From contig NZ_JASZYK010000002.1 in NCBI RefSeq assembly GCF_030317035.1, forward strand, positions 310,001 to 374,000: a stretch of DNA of 64,000 nucleotides, read 5' to 3'. Shown here piece after piece: positions 26,311 through 32,963 of the stretch (the stretch's first letter is position 1; every line of letters begins with the position of its first letter). This DNA is from Variovorax sp. J22G73. Its GTDB lineage: Bacteria > Pseudomonadota > Gammaproteobacteria > Burkholderiales > Burkholderiaceae_C. The notes under the pieces are model-generated. The model searched no databases and had not been told where the DNA came from. It saw nothing but the letters and a program-made list of their open reading frames with translations. A program made the position numbers and the translations under genes.

Positions 26311-27243
26311 ATGGACACAGAAGTGGACACAGTGGACACAGGACCTGCCCTGCCCCACGCAGTCGGGCACAACGACCTCGCGGCTCAGCGCGACTGGGAG
26401 CATTACCAGCGCAGCCGAGGTATCTGGCGCTACCGCCAGAGCTTGCAGCGAGAAGTTCAACGCGGCGCCCGCAGAGGTTCCATGGTGGACCGGGCTCTCG
26501 CTGATCTGGAGCCGGGCCAGCGCATCGCGGACGACGTGATCTTGCCGCTGACCCGCCTGATTGGGGCGGAGCAGGCCAAGGTGCACGAGCGCTACGCTGA
26601 CCCGTTGAACCGCAACATGGCAGACGACCTCTGGACGCTTCTGGCTCTGCCGGCTGAGGTCCTGGCCGTCACCACGATCCTTTCGGCCCTGTCGCGTACC
26701 GAGCCCGCAAGCCTAGGGTCCGCCGCACTAGACCTGGGCAACAAGGTGATGCGCGAAGTCGAACTCCGCATGTGGGCCGCTGCGGAGAAGAAAGCCGCCG
26801 CCGACCGCAAGCTGGCTGAAGCAGAGAAGCCTGCCGCTGCCGCGAAGGAAGCCAAGAGAACCTGGGAGGGCAACCTCTACGAACTCATGGTGAAGCGCAA
26901 CGACAAGGTCGACGAGCGCGTATTTGCAAAGTGGTCGAAGAAGGCTGCCCTGTACGCCAAGGGCGGCTGGGACCACACCACACGGATGCGGGTGGGCACC
27001 ACCCTGCTAGGGATGCTCATCGAGGTAGACGGTTGGTTTGAGACGGAGCTAATCCGCGACGGCGCCAAGACCAAGTTGATGTTCCAGCTTACCGACGCCG
27101 CTCGTGGCTGGGTGGCCCAGCGCCACCACCAGAACGAAATGAGCCGCCCCTTCCTGCTCCCCATGATCTGCGAACCCCGTGACTACGAGTACCTCATTAC
27201 GACTGAAGACAGCGAAGCTGCGCCTTCTGTCGCCGAGGAGTAG
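26311..27243 (+). CDS. T7-like RNA polymerase, N-terminal fragment
   Basis: A protein of 310 residues resembling the first ~280 residues of T7 RNA polymerase, the promoter-recognition and RNA-exit part. Matches by eye: NDLAAQRDWEHYQRSRGIWRYRQSL to the early helices, NLYELMVKRNDKVDERVFAKWSKK, and RVGTTLLGMLIEVDGW against the T7 segment VRCIEMLIESTGM. It reaches EPRDYEYLIT, the point where T7 continues ITGGGYW, then adds an acidic tail (TEDSEAAPSVAEE) and stops. The rest of the enzyme is a separate frame 128 bases on. ATG 26311 is chosen; in-frame TTG codons at 26254 and 26269 (the latter after AAAGGA) are possible starts. The first codons lie 85 bases from attL. Confidence 0.85.
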   Translation: MDTEVDTVDTGPALPHAVGHNDLAAQRDWEHYQRSRGIWRYRQSLQREVQRGARRGSMVDRALADLEPGQRIADDVILPLTRLIGAEQAKVHERYADPLNRNMADDLWTLLALPAEVLAVTTILSALSRTEPASLGSAALDLGNKVMREVELRMWAAAEKKAAADRKLAEAEKPAAAAKEAKRTWEGNLYELMVKRNDKVDERVFAKWSKKAALYAKGGWDHTTRMRVGTTLLGMLIEVDGWFETELIRDGAKTKLMFQLTDAARGWVAQRHHQNEMSRPFLLPMICEPRDYEYLITTEDSEAAPSVAEE

Positions 27244-27270
27244 CATGAGTCAATAACGTACAATTCATCC

Positions 27271-27294
27271 AGAAATATCCACAAGGTGACGACC
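27271..27294 (+). promoter_or_regulatory. Putative phage RNA polymerase promoter P1, inside the split polymerase
   Basis: AGAAATATCCACAAGGTGAC and four more bases are identical to the element at 29156 and differ at three positions from that at 39655. A second shared block, TAGCATGAGT with AACGT nearby, starts 30 bases upstream here and 31 bases upstream at 29156. Repeated short elements in intergenic gaps are the hallmark of T7-type class II/III promoters. The start point is not known; the GG after CACAA is a guess. The remaining bases to 27371 hold CTCGT...ACGAG (a 5-bp hairpin) and CGAAAGACCATCCGA before the next ATG, which also resembles the leader at 29187-29208. Confidence 0.75.
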
Positions 27295-27371
27295 TAAACG
27301 TCGCGCCTTGTGTTTCCGCTCGTCCTGAAGAAGCACGAGTCATGTAGCTGACTATCCGAAAGACCATCCGA

Positions 27372-29120
27372 ATGACCATCACTGGTGGATACCTCTCCCT
27401 GAAGACCAAGGCCGTCAAGGCCCCCGAAACTCGCAGCGCCCACACCGGCGCCGTTGACCGCCCCCTGGACGGCGCCTCGCTCGAAGCGCTCAACTGGGTT
27501 CAGAAGACTCGCTGGACGCTGAACCGTAGTGTCCTGGGGGTGGTCGAGGAAGTCGTGAAGTCAGGCCTACCGCTCGCCTCGATTCCCTCCGCGCACAACC
27601 TACCGCAACTGCCCCGTCTTGAGGACGACGCCTATGAGGCGCTCCGCGCCGACAAGAGCGATGAGGGCAAAAAGAAGCTCAGCGAATACATCAAGCCTCG
27701 CGCCGCCATCTACGGGAAGAACAAGCAGATGGAGGGGGAGCGCTTCAAGCTCTACCGGATGTTCGACCTCGCCCAGCAACTGGCGAAGGCTGACACCCTG
27801 TGGTTCCCGCACACCTGCGACTTCCGGGGCCGCTTTTACCCAACCGCCCAAGACCTCCACACCCAGGGCGACTCGCTGGTAAAGGGCATGCTGACGTTCA
27901 GCGAAACCGAGCGTCTCGGACCCAACGGGCAGTGGTGGCTGTACATCGCGCTTGCCAACGCGTTCGGCCAGGACAAGATCGCGCTCCAGGCTCGCGCCGA
28001 CTGGACCGAGAACAACCTCGCGTCGATCATTGCCACGGCCAACGACCCCCTCGGCATGCAGGACTTCTGGGCGAACGACGGGGTCGACTCCCCATGGGAA
28101 GCCCTGGCCGCGTGCTTCGAAGTCAAGCGCTTGACCGACTTCGTGATGACCAACGGCACCGCGGCAATCCCGAGCTTCGAGTCGTACCTTCCTGTGCGCC
28201 TGGACGCTACGTGCTCGGGCATCCAGCACCTCTCCGCGATGATGAAGGACAGCTTGTCAGCCACGTTCGTCAACGTGCTGCCCACCGGCAAACGCGAAGA
28301 CATCTATGGCTACGTCTGCGCCAAGGCGAAGGACCGCATCGCCAACGACGCGGTGAGTCACCAAGACCCCGCCGTCCGCGCGGTAGCCCTCATGTGGCTC
28401 GACAAGATCGAACGCAAGACGGTGAAGCGTGCTGTGATGACGACGCCCTATGGCGTCACCGCGCCCGGCATCAAGAACCAGCTCATCGCTGACGGGTTCT
28501 GCGACCACTTCGAGAACGGGGTGGAGCGCTATCGGGCCGCCGAGTACCTGAAAGACGTAGTCATCTCCGCGCTCGACGCGAACATCGGTGCGCCCCGCGC
28601 CGCCATGGCGTACTTCCAGCAGGTCGCACAGCATTTGGCGGAGCAAGAGAAGCCCATGATCTGGACGACACCGTCCGGCTTCACGGTGCGTCAGGCATAC
28701 CGCAAGAGCGACTTCAAGCGTGTGCAGACCCTGCTCGGCGACAAGGTAGTGCGTTTTGGTGTGACCGTGCCAACCGAAGAGCACGGGATCGACCGACGCA
28801 AGCAGAAGAGCAGCGCCGCGCCCAACGTGGTGCACAGCTACGACGCGGCGCACCTCGCGCTCACCGCCGTGGCTATGAAGGCCGAGGGCATCCGCGACAT
28901 GGCCTTCGTGCACGACTCCTTCGGAGCACACGCCGGCAACGTGGACACCCTGTCGTTCCACATCCGCGACCAGTTCGTCCGCATGTACCAAGGCCCAGCT
29001 CTGGAGCAATGGCGCGACAGCGTCGTCGCCCACAGCGGGTGCCATGACGTGCCCGCCGTCCCGCCACTTGGCGACCTTGACGTGACCCGCGTCATGGACT
29101 CCGAGTTTTTCTTTTCCTGA
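27372..29120 (+). CDS. T7-like RNA polymerase, C-terminal catalytic fragment
   Basis: A protein of 582 residues, starting MTITGGYLS where T7 reads GITGGGYW, so the sequence resumes exactly where the N-terminal fragment leaves off; both halves carry the I-T pair. All catalytic motifs are intact: motif A LDATCSGIQHLSAMMKD with Asp 278, motif B KRAVMTTPYG with Lys 352 and Tyr 360 (the 8-residue spacing of T7 K631/Y639), motif C VHDSFG with Asp 515. The C-terminus ends in FFFS, like the FAFA foot of T7. An active enzyme would need both fragments to assemble. The frame differs from that of the N-terminal fragment, so no single frameshift or stop readthrough joins them. Confidence 0.92.
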   Translation: MTITGGYLSLKTKAVKAPETRSAHTGAVDRPLDGASLEALNWVQKTRWTLNRSVLGVVEEVVKSGLPLASIPSAHNLPQLPRLEDDAYEALRADKSDEGKKKLSEYIKPRAAIYGKNKQMEGERFKLYRMFDLAQQLAKADTLWFPHTCDFRGRFYPTAQDLHTQGDSLVKGMLTFSETERLGPNGQWWLYIALANAFGQDKIALQARADWTENNLASIIATANDPLGMQDFWANDGVDSPWEALAACFEVKRLTDFVMTNGTAAIPSFESYLPVRLDATCSGIQHLSAMMKDSLSATFVNVLPTGKREDIYGYVCAKAKDRIANDAVSHQDPAVRAVALMWLDKIERKTVKRAVMTTPYGVTAPGIKNQLIADGFCDHFENGVERYRAAEYLKDVVISALDANIGAPRAAMAYFQQVAQHLAEQEKPMIWTTPSGFTVRQAYRKSDFKRVQTLLGDKVVRFGVTVPTEEHGIDRRKQKSSAAPNVVHSYDAAHLALTAVAMKAEGIRDMAFVHDSFGAHAGNVDTLSFHIRDQFVRMYQGPALEQWRDSVVAHSGCHDVPAVPPLGDLDVTRVMDSEFFFS

Positions 29121-29155
29121 TAACTAGCATGAGTTGCTAACGTCATTGGATGCTG

Positions 29156-29179
29156 AGAAATATCCACAAGGTGACGACC
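29156..29179 (+). promoter_or_regulatory. Putative phage RNA polymerase promoter P2
   Basis: Identical over 24 bases to P1 at 27271. The upstream block TAGCATGAGT...AACGT spans 29125-29143, starting 4 bases after the polymerase stop codon. It would drive the early and replication genes that follow. CCGAAAGACCAATCGA before the next ATG repeats the P1 leader. Confidence 0.75.
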
Positions 29180-29208
29180 TTAACGCCAACACCCGAAAGA
29201 CCAATCGA

Positions 29209-29349
29209 ATGCCACACGACACACCTGAACTCCAGCGAGCAATCGCACACCTCCAGCAAGGCTATAGCCGGCTGCCTCTCACTCTCTGCCAGACCCTGAT
29301 CGAACAGGGCTTTGACCCAGAGTCGCTCGTCGAAAGGTTCGCGCGATGA
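29209..29349 (+). CDS. Small phage protein, unknown function
   Basis: 46 residues, first gene after promoter P2. Predicted helical: ELQRAIAHLQQGYSRLPLTLCQTLIEQGFDPESLVERFAR. ATG 29209 follows the conserved P1/P2 leader; an in-frame ATG at 29134 would place the promoter inside the coding region and is rejected. The stop overlaps the next start (ATGA). No family recognised. Confidence 0.65.
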   Translation: MPHDTPELQRAIAHLQQGYSRLPLTLCQTLIEQGFDPESLVERFAR

Positions 29350-29672
29350 ACCGGGGCGCACGCCCTGCTCCCCTCGCTGGCGCCGCCTTCGCAACCGCCC
29401 TCTACCTCTTGTCCCCTTCTGCCAATGCCTTCGGCGTGGCGGCAGCCCATGTGTCTGTGGCCCCTCACGTGAGCGTGGCCCCGCATGTGGCGGCCCCGGC
29501 TCCCCATGTCTCCGTAGCGCCGCACGTCGCGGCTGAGTCGGTACATGCGAGCCCGGTCCACGCCGCCACGCCGAGCACCCCCCGCGCCGTCACTGCGCCC
29601 TTCTGGGCCTTCTGGCGCTCAGTCCCTGCTGCCCCCTGCCAACAAACGCCCAAGGGCGCGACCTGCAACTGA
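29346..29672 (+). CDS. Secreted phage protein with HVSVAP/HVAAP repeats
   Basis: 108 residues. An N-terminal signal-like segment (LAGAAFATALYLLSPSANAF) is followed by short repeats (HVSVAP three times, HVAA-type twice) rich in His, Val, Ala and Pro, then a polar tail with two Cys. Export to the periplasm or envelope is likely; function unknown. It is coupled by ATGA overlap to the gene before it. Confidence 0.65.
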   Translation: MNRGARPAPLAGAAFATALYLLSPSANAFGVAAAHVSVAPHVSVAPHVAAPAPHVSVAPHVAAESVHASPVHAATPSTPRAVTAPFWAFWRSVPAAPCQQTPKGATCN

Positions 29673-29695
29673 TTCCAACCCTTCTGACAAACACC

Positions 29696-30316
29696 ATGAC
29701 CAAGCTGACCTACACCAACGACATGCAACTCATCGACGCATTCAAGAACGGCGCCAAGTTCGTCGTCCGTGAAGTGCCGTCCCCTGTCTCCGCGCCGCGC
29801 GACTTCACCGTGACCGCCATCGAGGAAGGCCCGGGCGGCCAGCTCACGGTGCGCTACATGCGCTCCACCGGCCCGACGCAGACCAAGGCGTTCCGCCCAG
29901 ACGGCACCCACAAGCTGGTGAGCCACCGCACTCTGGTGCAACTGACGGCCGGCAAGACGACCGCGCCCTCCACCAACACCCCGTTCCTCAAGGCGTTCGT
30001 CAACGGCGAGCCCGCGTACAACCCGGCGACCCGCGAGGTCGTCGAGTCCGTCGCCTTCAAGAACGGCGCCATCGTCGTGACGTTCGTCGGTGGCCGCACC
30101 AGCGACCGCTACGACCACGAGGGCCGTCACCGCTGGCAGCCCAAGCGAAGCCTCGTGCTCGGCCCGCTTCCGCCCGTCAAGGTGAAGAAGACCCTGCGCA
30201 TCTACCACGACAAGTTCTACGGCGGCTACCTGACTCTCGACGAGAACCAGGTCCTACCGAACAGCACGCGCTTCATCGGCGCGAAGCCTCTCGCAACCGT
30301 CGAAGTCGAGGTCTGA
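29696..30316 (+). CDS. Hypothetical phage protein
   Basis: 206 residues, soluble, with beta-rich segments (FTVTAIEEGPGGQLTVRYMRS; GAIVVTFVGGRTSDRYDHEGRH) and a basic middle. No family recognised. Position between the polymerase and SSB genes suggests an early role such as host takeover; that is inference from place only. Confidence 0.75.
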   Translation: MTKLTYTNDMQLIDAFKNGAKFVVREVPSPVSAPRDFTVTAIEEGPGGQLTVRYMRSTGPTQTKAFRPDGTHKLVSHRTLVQLTAGKTTAPSTNTPFLKAFVNGEPAYNPATREVVESVAFKNGAIVVTFVGGRTSDRYDHEGRHRWQPKRSLVLGPLPPVKVKKTLRIYHDKFYGGYLTLDENQVLPNSTRFIGAKPLATVEVEV

Positions 30317-30369
30317 CCCCCCACTTCGACGAGCGACGCCAGCGGGACCTAGCTCCCCTGGCGGTGCTG

Positions 30370-30618
30370 ATGGCCGACGAGATGACCAACGCGATCACTC
30401 GCGTCTGGACTCGCTACGGTCGCAGCCCCTTCAACACCGAAGGAACCCATCTCACCGACCTGCACGGCGCCGCCCTCCTGGCCGCCGCAATGGTCGGCTC
30501 CGTCGCCCGTGAGGCCGGTGACTTCCCAGTCACCGCATGGGCCGAGGCCAACCGCCTCGCACAGGACGACAGCTCCCTCATCAATACCTCGCCGGCAGCA
30601 CCGGCACGAAAGCAGTAA
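30370..30618 (+). CDS. Small hypothetical phage protein
   Basis: 82 residues, acidic at the start (MADEMTNAITRVWTRYGRSPF), with a hydrophobic Ala-rich middle (LHGAALLAAAMVGSVARE). ATG 30370 or the GTG two codons before it; no clear ribosome site. The stop abuts the SSB start. Confidence 0.6.
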   Translation: MADEMTNAITRVWTRYGRSPFNTEGTHLTDLHGAALLAAAMVGSVAREAGDFPVTAWAEANRLAQDDSSLINTSPAAPARKQ

Positions 30619-31221
30619 ATGGCAGAAGCAAAGAAGAAAGTCAAAGTCGTCCTGAAGGGTGTCACCCCGAAGGGCGTGTTCGTCTGGGCGTGGGTCGACA
30701 AGCCGGACAACAGCGAGTACGGCAAGGGCAAATACAAGTGCGCCCAGAAGCTGGAGAAGGGCGTGCCCGAGAACGACGCCTTCGCAAGGAAGCTCCGCGA
30801 ACTGCACAAGGCCGCTAAGGGCAAGGCCGACACCTGCCCGATCAAGGACGGCGACAAACTGGCCGAAGACAACGAGGAGAAGAACGGCAAGTTCCGTGGC
30901 TTCTGGCTGCTCACGGCCAAGTCGAAGAACAAGCCCGAACAGATCGACGCCAAGAAGAATCCGCTGAAGGCCACGGCCAAGAGCGGCGACTTCGGGCGCC
31001 TCTCAGTCGCTGCCGCCGAGTTCGACACGGGCGCAAACAAGGGCATCACGCTCTACCTGAATGCGCTGCAGCTACTCGAACGCCGCGCCGCCTCTGCGGT
31101 CGACGACTTTGACGACGAAGGCGACGAGTACGGCGAAGACAAGGCGGCAGCCGAAACGCCCGACGGCGACGACAGCGGCGACGACAGTAACGACGGGGAC
31201 GATGACGGCGACGCCTTCTAA
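30619..31221 (+). CDS. Single-stranded DNA-binding protein, T7 gp2.5-like
   Basis: 200 residues. An N-terminal OB-like part (VKVVLKGVTPKGVFVWAWVDKPD; KYKCAQKLEKG; GRLSVAAAEFDTG) resembles phage SSBs of the gp2.5/DUF2815 group. The last 45 residues are strongly acidic and end in DGDAF; a C-terminal acidic tail closing with Phe is the gp2.5 feature that contacts the DNA polymerase and primase-helicase. The helicase of this phage also ends in an acidic tail with Phe. It lies next to a RusA resolvase. Confidence 0.85.
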   Translation: MAEAKKKVKVVLKGVTPKGVFVWAWVDKPDNSEYGKGKYKCAQKLEKGVPENDAFARKLRELHKAAKGKADTCPIKDGDKLAEDNEEKNGKFRGFWLLTAKSKNKPEQIDAKKNPLKATAKSGDFGRLSVAAAEFDTGANKGITLYLNALQLLERRAASAVDDFDDEGDEYGEDKAAAETPDGDDSGDDSNDGDDDGDAF

Positions 31222-31594
31222 CGTCGAGCATGTCCTGACGGTGGTGCCCCAGGTGGCGCCCCGTCCCCGCTTCTCGAAGTGGGGAGCCTATGAGCCGGCC
31301 TCGTACACCAAGTACAAAAAAGAACTCAAGGCTCTCCTTCCCCCGAACGACGTCCAGCGACTCGGTGAACTCATCGTCACCGCCGAGTTCGTGTGCAAGC
31401 CCATCGCCAAGTCGAAGTTCACGACGCCCCTTGGCGACATCGACAACTTCGCCAAGCCGCTGATGGATGTCCTCACGCAAGCAGGCTGGTACGGCGACGA
31501 CAGACAGATCGTGCAGACCCACCTGTGCAAGCGCTTCCCCGAGCAGGGCGAGGTGCCGCACATCCGCTTCCACATTCAAGAGATTCCCCAATGA
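31202..31594 (+). CDS. RusA-family Holliday-junction resolvase
   Basis: 130 residues. The RusA metal-binding acid cluster is present: Asp 79 and Asp 81 in LGDIDNFAKPLMDVL and Asp 99/100 in WYGDDRQI. RusA dimers cut four-way junctions. It would replace T7 endonuclease I (gp3), which holds the comparable position in T7. ATG 31202 overlaps the SSB tail by 20 bases in another frame; a longer frame from 31061 is a shadow. Confidence 0.88.
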   Translation: MTATPSNVEHVLTVVPQVAPRPRFSKWGAYEPASYTKYKKELKALLPPNDVQRLGELIVTAEFVCKPIAKSKFTTPLGDIDNFAKPLMDVLTQAGWYGDDRQIVQTHLCKRFPEQGEVPHIRFHIQEIPQ

Positions 31595-31803
31595 TCAAGT
31601 TCCTCATCACCGCCATCTCCAAGGCAGAAGCCGTCCTCGAAACGCTCGCCAACCGCGAAACCCTGAAGGCCCAGGCCAAGCTGGTCAAGGCCAGCGCACT
31701 CGTGGCCGAAGCGGGCACCCATCGCGCCGCCGCCAATACGGGCCGTCGCGTCGCCAGCGCACTCCGCGATCTGGTCGCGCCCGCGCCCACCGATGTGGCC
31801 TGA
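31591..31803 (+). CDS. Small helical phage protein
   Basis: 70 residues, nearly all predicted helix, Ala/Lys-rich (KAEAVLETLANRETLKAQAK), possibly coiled coil. ATG overlaps the resolvase stop (ATGA). No family recognised. Confidence 0.6.
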   Translation: MIKFLITAISKAEAVLETLANRETLKAQAKLVKASALVAEAGTHRAAANTGRRVASALRDLVAPAPTDVA

Positions 31804-31909
31804 CGGGGCCAAGGGCGTCTTCACGTTCATGTGCTTCGAGCTGACCCACCCCGGCCTATTGGCCCGGGTCGCCCGTGGCTACCTCAAGAAGACGCTGACC
31901 CTGCAGTGA
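31793..31909 (+). CDS. Very small phage ORF
   Basis: 38 codons from ATG 31793, overlapping the previous gene by 11 bases. Reads MWPDGAKGVFTFMCFELTHP and ends LKKTLTLQ. The tight overlaps around it are the main support. Confidence 0.4.
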   Translation: MWPDGAKGVFTFMCFELTHPGLLARVARGYLKKTLTLQ

Positions 31910-31914
31910 CCCCC

Positions 31915-31930
31915 AAGGCCTTCGGGCCTT
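31915..31930 (+). terminator. UUCG-capped hairpin, weak terminator or processing site
   Basis: AAGGCC-TTCG-GGCCTT, a very stable tetraloop hairpin, but followed by CCTCTC rather than a T-run. It could pause polymerase or protect an mRNA end. Confidence 0.35.
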
Positions 31931-31956
31931 CCTCTCAACCCTCGAAAGCTGACCAC

Positions 31957-32214
31957 ATGACTCCCCAAACCCAAATCGTTCTCAAGCACCTCCGCGCCCA
32001 AGGCTCCATCACCAACGTCGAGGCCAACGCAGTGCACGGCATCCGCTCGGTGTCGCGGCGCATCACCGAACTCCGCGAAGAATCGGGCTTCAACATCACG
32101 AAGCAGCAGAAGCGCGACCCTAACGGTCAGCGCTATGTGCGGTACGTCCTGGCTCCCGAGCACCGCGTGTGCGACTGCAGCGCCTGCAAGGCCGCAGACA
32201 AGGCGGTGGCCTGA
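31957..32214 (+). CDS. Winged-helix DNA-binding phage protein (HTH_39-like)
   Basis: 85 residues. The N-terminal part, QTQIVLKHLRAQGSITNVEA then IRSVSRRITELREESGFNI, matches the small helix-turn-helix proteins common in phages. Two Cys pairs close the protein (CDCSACK). It may regulate transcription; the target is unknown. Its stop overlaps the start of a 15-residue ORF. Confidence 0.7.
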   Translation: MTPQTQIVLKHLRAQGSITNVEANAVHGIRSVSRRITELREESGFNITKQQKRDPNGQRYVRYVLAPEHRVCDCSACKAADKAVA

Positions 32215-32261
32215 TGTTCCCTTTCCTGCTGATCCTCCTGATCCTGGTGATCGCACTGTGA
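32214..32261 (+). CDS. 15-residue hydrophobic peptide ORF
   Basis: MFPFLLILLILVIAL, almost purely hydrophobic, long enough to span most of a membrane. Its ATG overlaps the stop before it and its stop overlaps the next ATG, so it lies in a coupled chain. The short length makes it uncertain. Confidence 0.4.
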   Translation: MFPFLLILLILVIAL

Positions 32262-32644
32262 TGCGCAAGTCCCTGCTCATCCTCGCCGCCGCACTGAGCC
32301 TCGTGGCCTGCGGCCAGAACGCTCCCGGTGCACCGGGCGATGCTTCTGCAGCCACTGCTCAATCCTCGGATCACTCCTGGCTCTGGGGTCTGGGCGGCTA
32401 CATGCTGGGTCGCATGGGCGGCAGCTCGGGCGCCCCGCACTCGGTGGTCAACCAAACCGTAGTGCAGCGTAACTTGATCGTGCAGCGCCCGGCGACCCCC
32501 GTGGTCCCTAAGCCCGCGCCCGCCGTCACGCCGAGCTTCAAGCCCACCCCCTCGCCGGCCCCGAGCCGGTCGTTCTCGACCCCGAGCTTCTCGCGCGGGT
32601 ACAGCAGCCCGAGCTACTCCTTCCGCTCGTCGGGTCGGCGATGA
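32261..32644 (+). CDS. Small phage lipoprotein
   Basis: 127 residues. Signal peptide MRKSLLILAAALSLVAC with lipobox Cys at 17, then a glycine-rich turn (LWGLGGYMLGRMGGSS) and a Pro/Ser/Arg-rich tail. Export and lipid anchoring are clear; the function (for example superinfection exclusion, or a spanin-like role) cannot be decided. Coupled to small ORFs on both sides. Confidence 0.7.
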   Translation: MRKSLLILAAALSLVACGQNAPGAPGDASAATAQSSDHSWLWGLGGYMLGRMGGSSGAPHSVVNQTVVQRNLIVQRPATPVVPKPAPAVTPSFKPTPSPAPSRSFSTPSFSRGYSSPSYSFRSSGRR

Positions 32645-32712
32645 ATCCCGTCGTGTCCTGGCTGCTGCTCGTCGCAGTCGCGGCGCGATGCGCCTTCATC
32701 TGGGCGGAGTGA
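32641..32712 (+). CDS. 23-residue membrane peptide ORF
   Basis: MNPVVSWLLLVAVAARCAFI plus WAE. One hydrophobic segment. The ATG overlaps the lipoprotein stop. Confidence 0.4.
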   Translation: MNPVVSWLLLVAVAARCAFIWAE

Positions 32713-32759
32713 TCCTCGCGCTTTGGCTGCTGCTCGTGGCGGCCCTCCTTCTCCAATAG
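32709..32759 (+). CDS. 16-residue membrane peptide ORF
   Basis: Starts at GTG overlapping the stop before it: MILALWLLLVAALLLQ. Purely hydrophobic; directly followed by a terminator. Confidence 0.35.
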   Translation: MILALWLLLVAALLLQ

Positions 32760-32789
32760 CCCCTGTGACTTCGGTCCAGGGGCTTTTTT
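32758..32789 (+). terminator. Rho-independent terminator
   Basis: AGCCCCTG (32758-32765) pairs with CAGGGGCT (32777-32784), followed by six T. It closes the early small-gene block. Confidence 0.85.
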
Positions 32790-32801
32790 GTTTCTGGACC
32801 C

Positions 32802-32963
32802 ATGAACACCTTTCTCCCCACCACTCTCAAGTCGCGCGGCTACTACGCCACGTCCCGGCCCGATGGCCGCTGGCTGGTCAAAGGTCGCGGCATGCGCCGC
32901 GTGTGCACCTTCGAGGAACTGCAGTACCTGCTGAACCCGCCGAAGAAGGCCCGCGCTTCGTGA
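32802..32963 (+). CDS. Small hypothetical phage protein
   Basis: 53 residues, basic, containing SRGYYATSRPDGRWLVKGRG and RRVCTFEELQYLL. Its stop overlaps the GTG of the primase-helicase gene. No family recognised. Confidence 0.6.
   Translation: MNTFLPTTLKSRGYYATSRPDGRWLVKGRGMRRVCTFEELQYLLNPPKKARAS

Noticed and set aside
27195..27378. Intron or intein interrupting the polymerase gene
   Set aside because: Too short for a group I or II intron, no intein or homing-endonuclease motif, and the gap is explained by promoter-leader blocks shared with 29125-29208 plus a new ATG.
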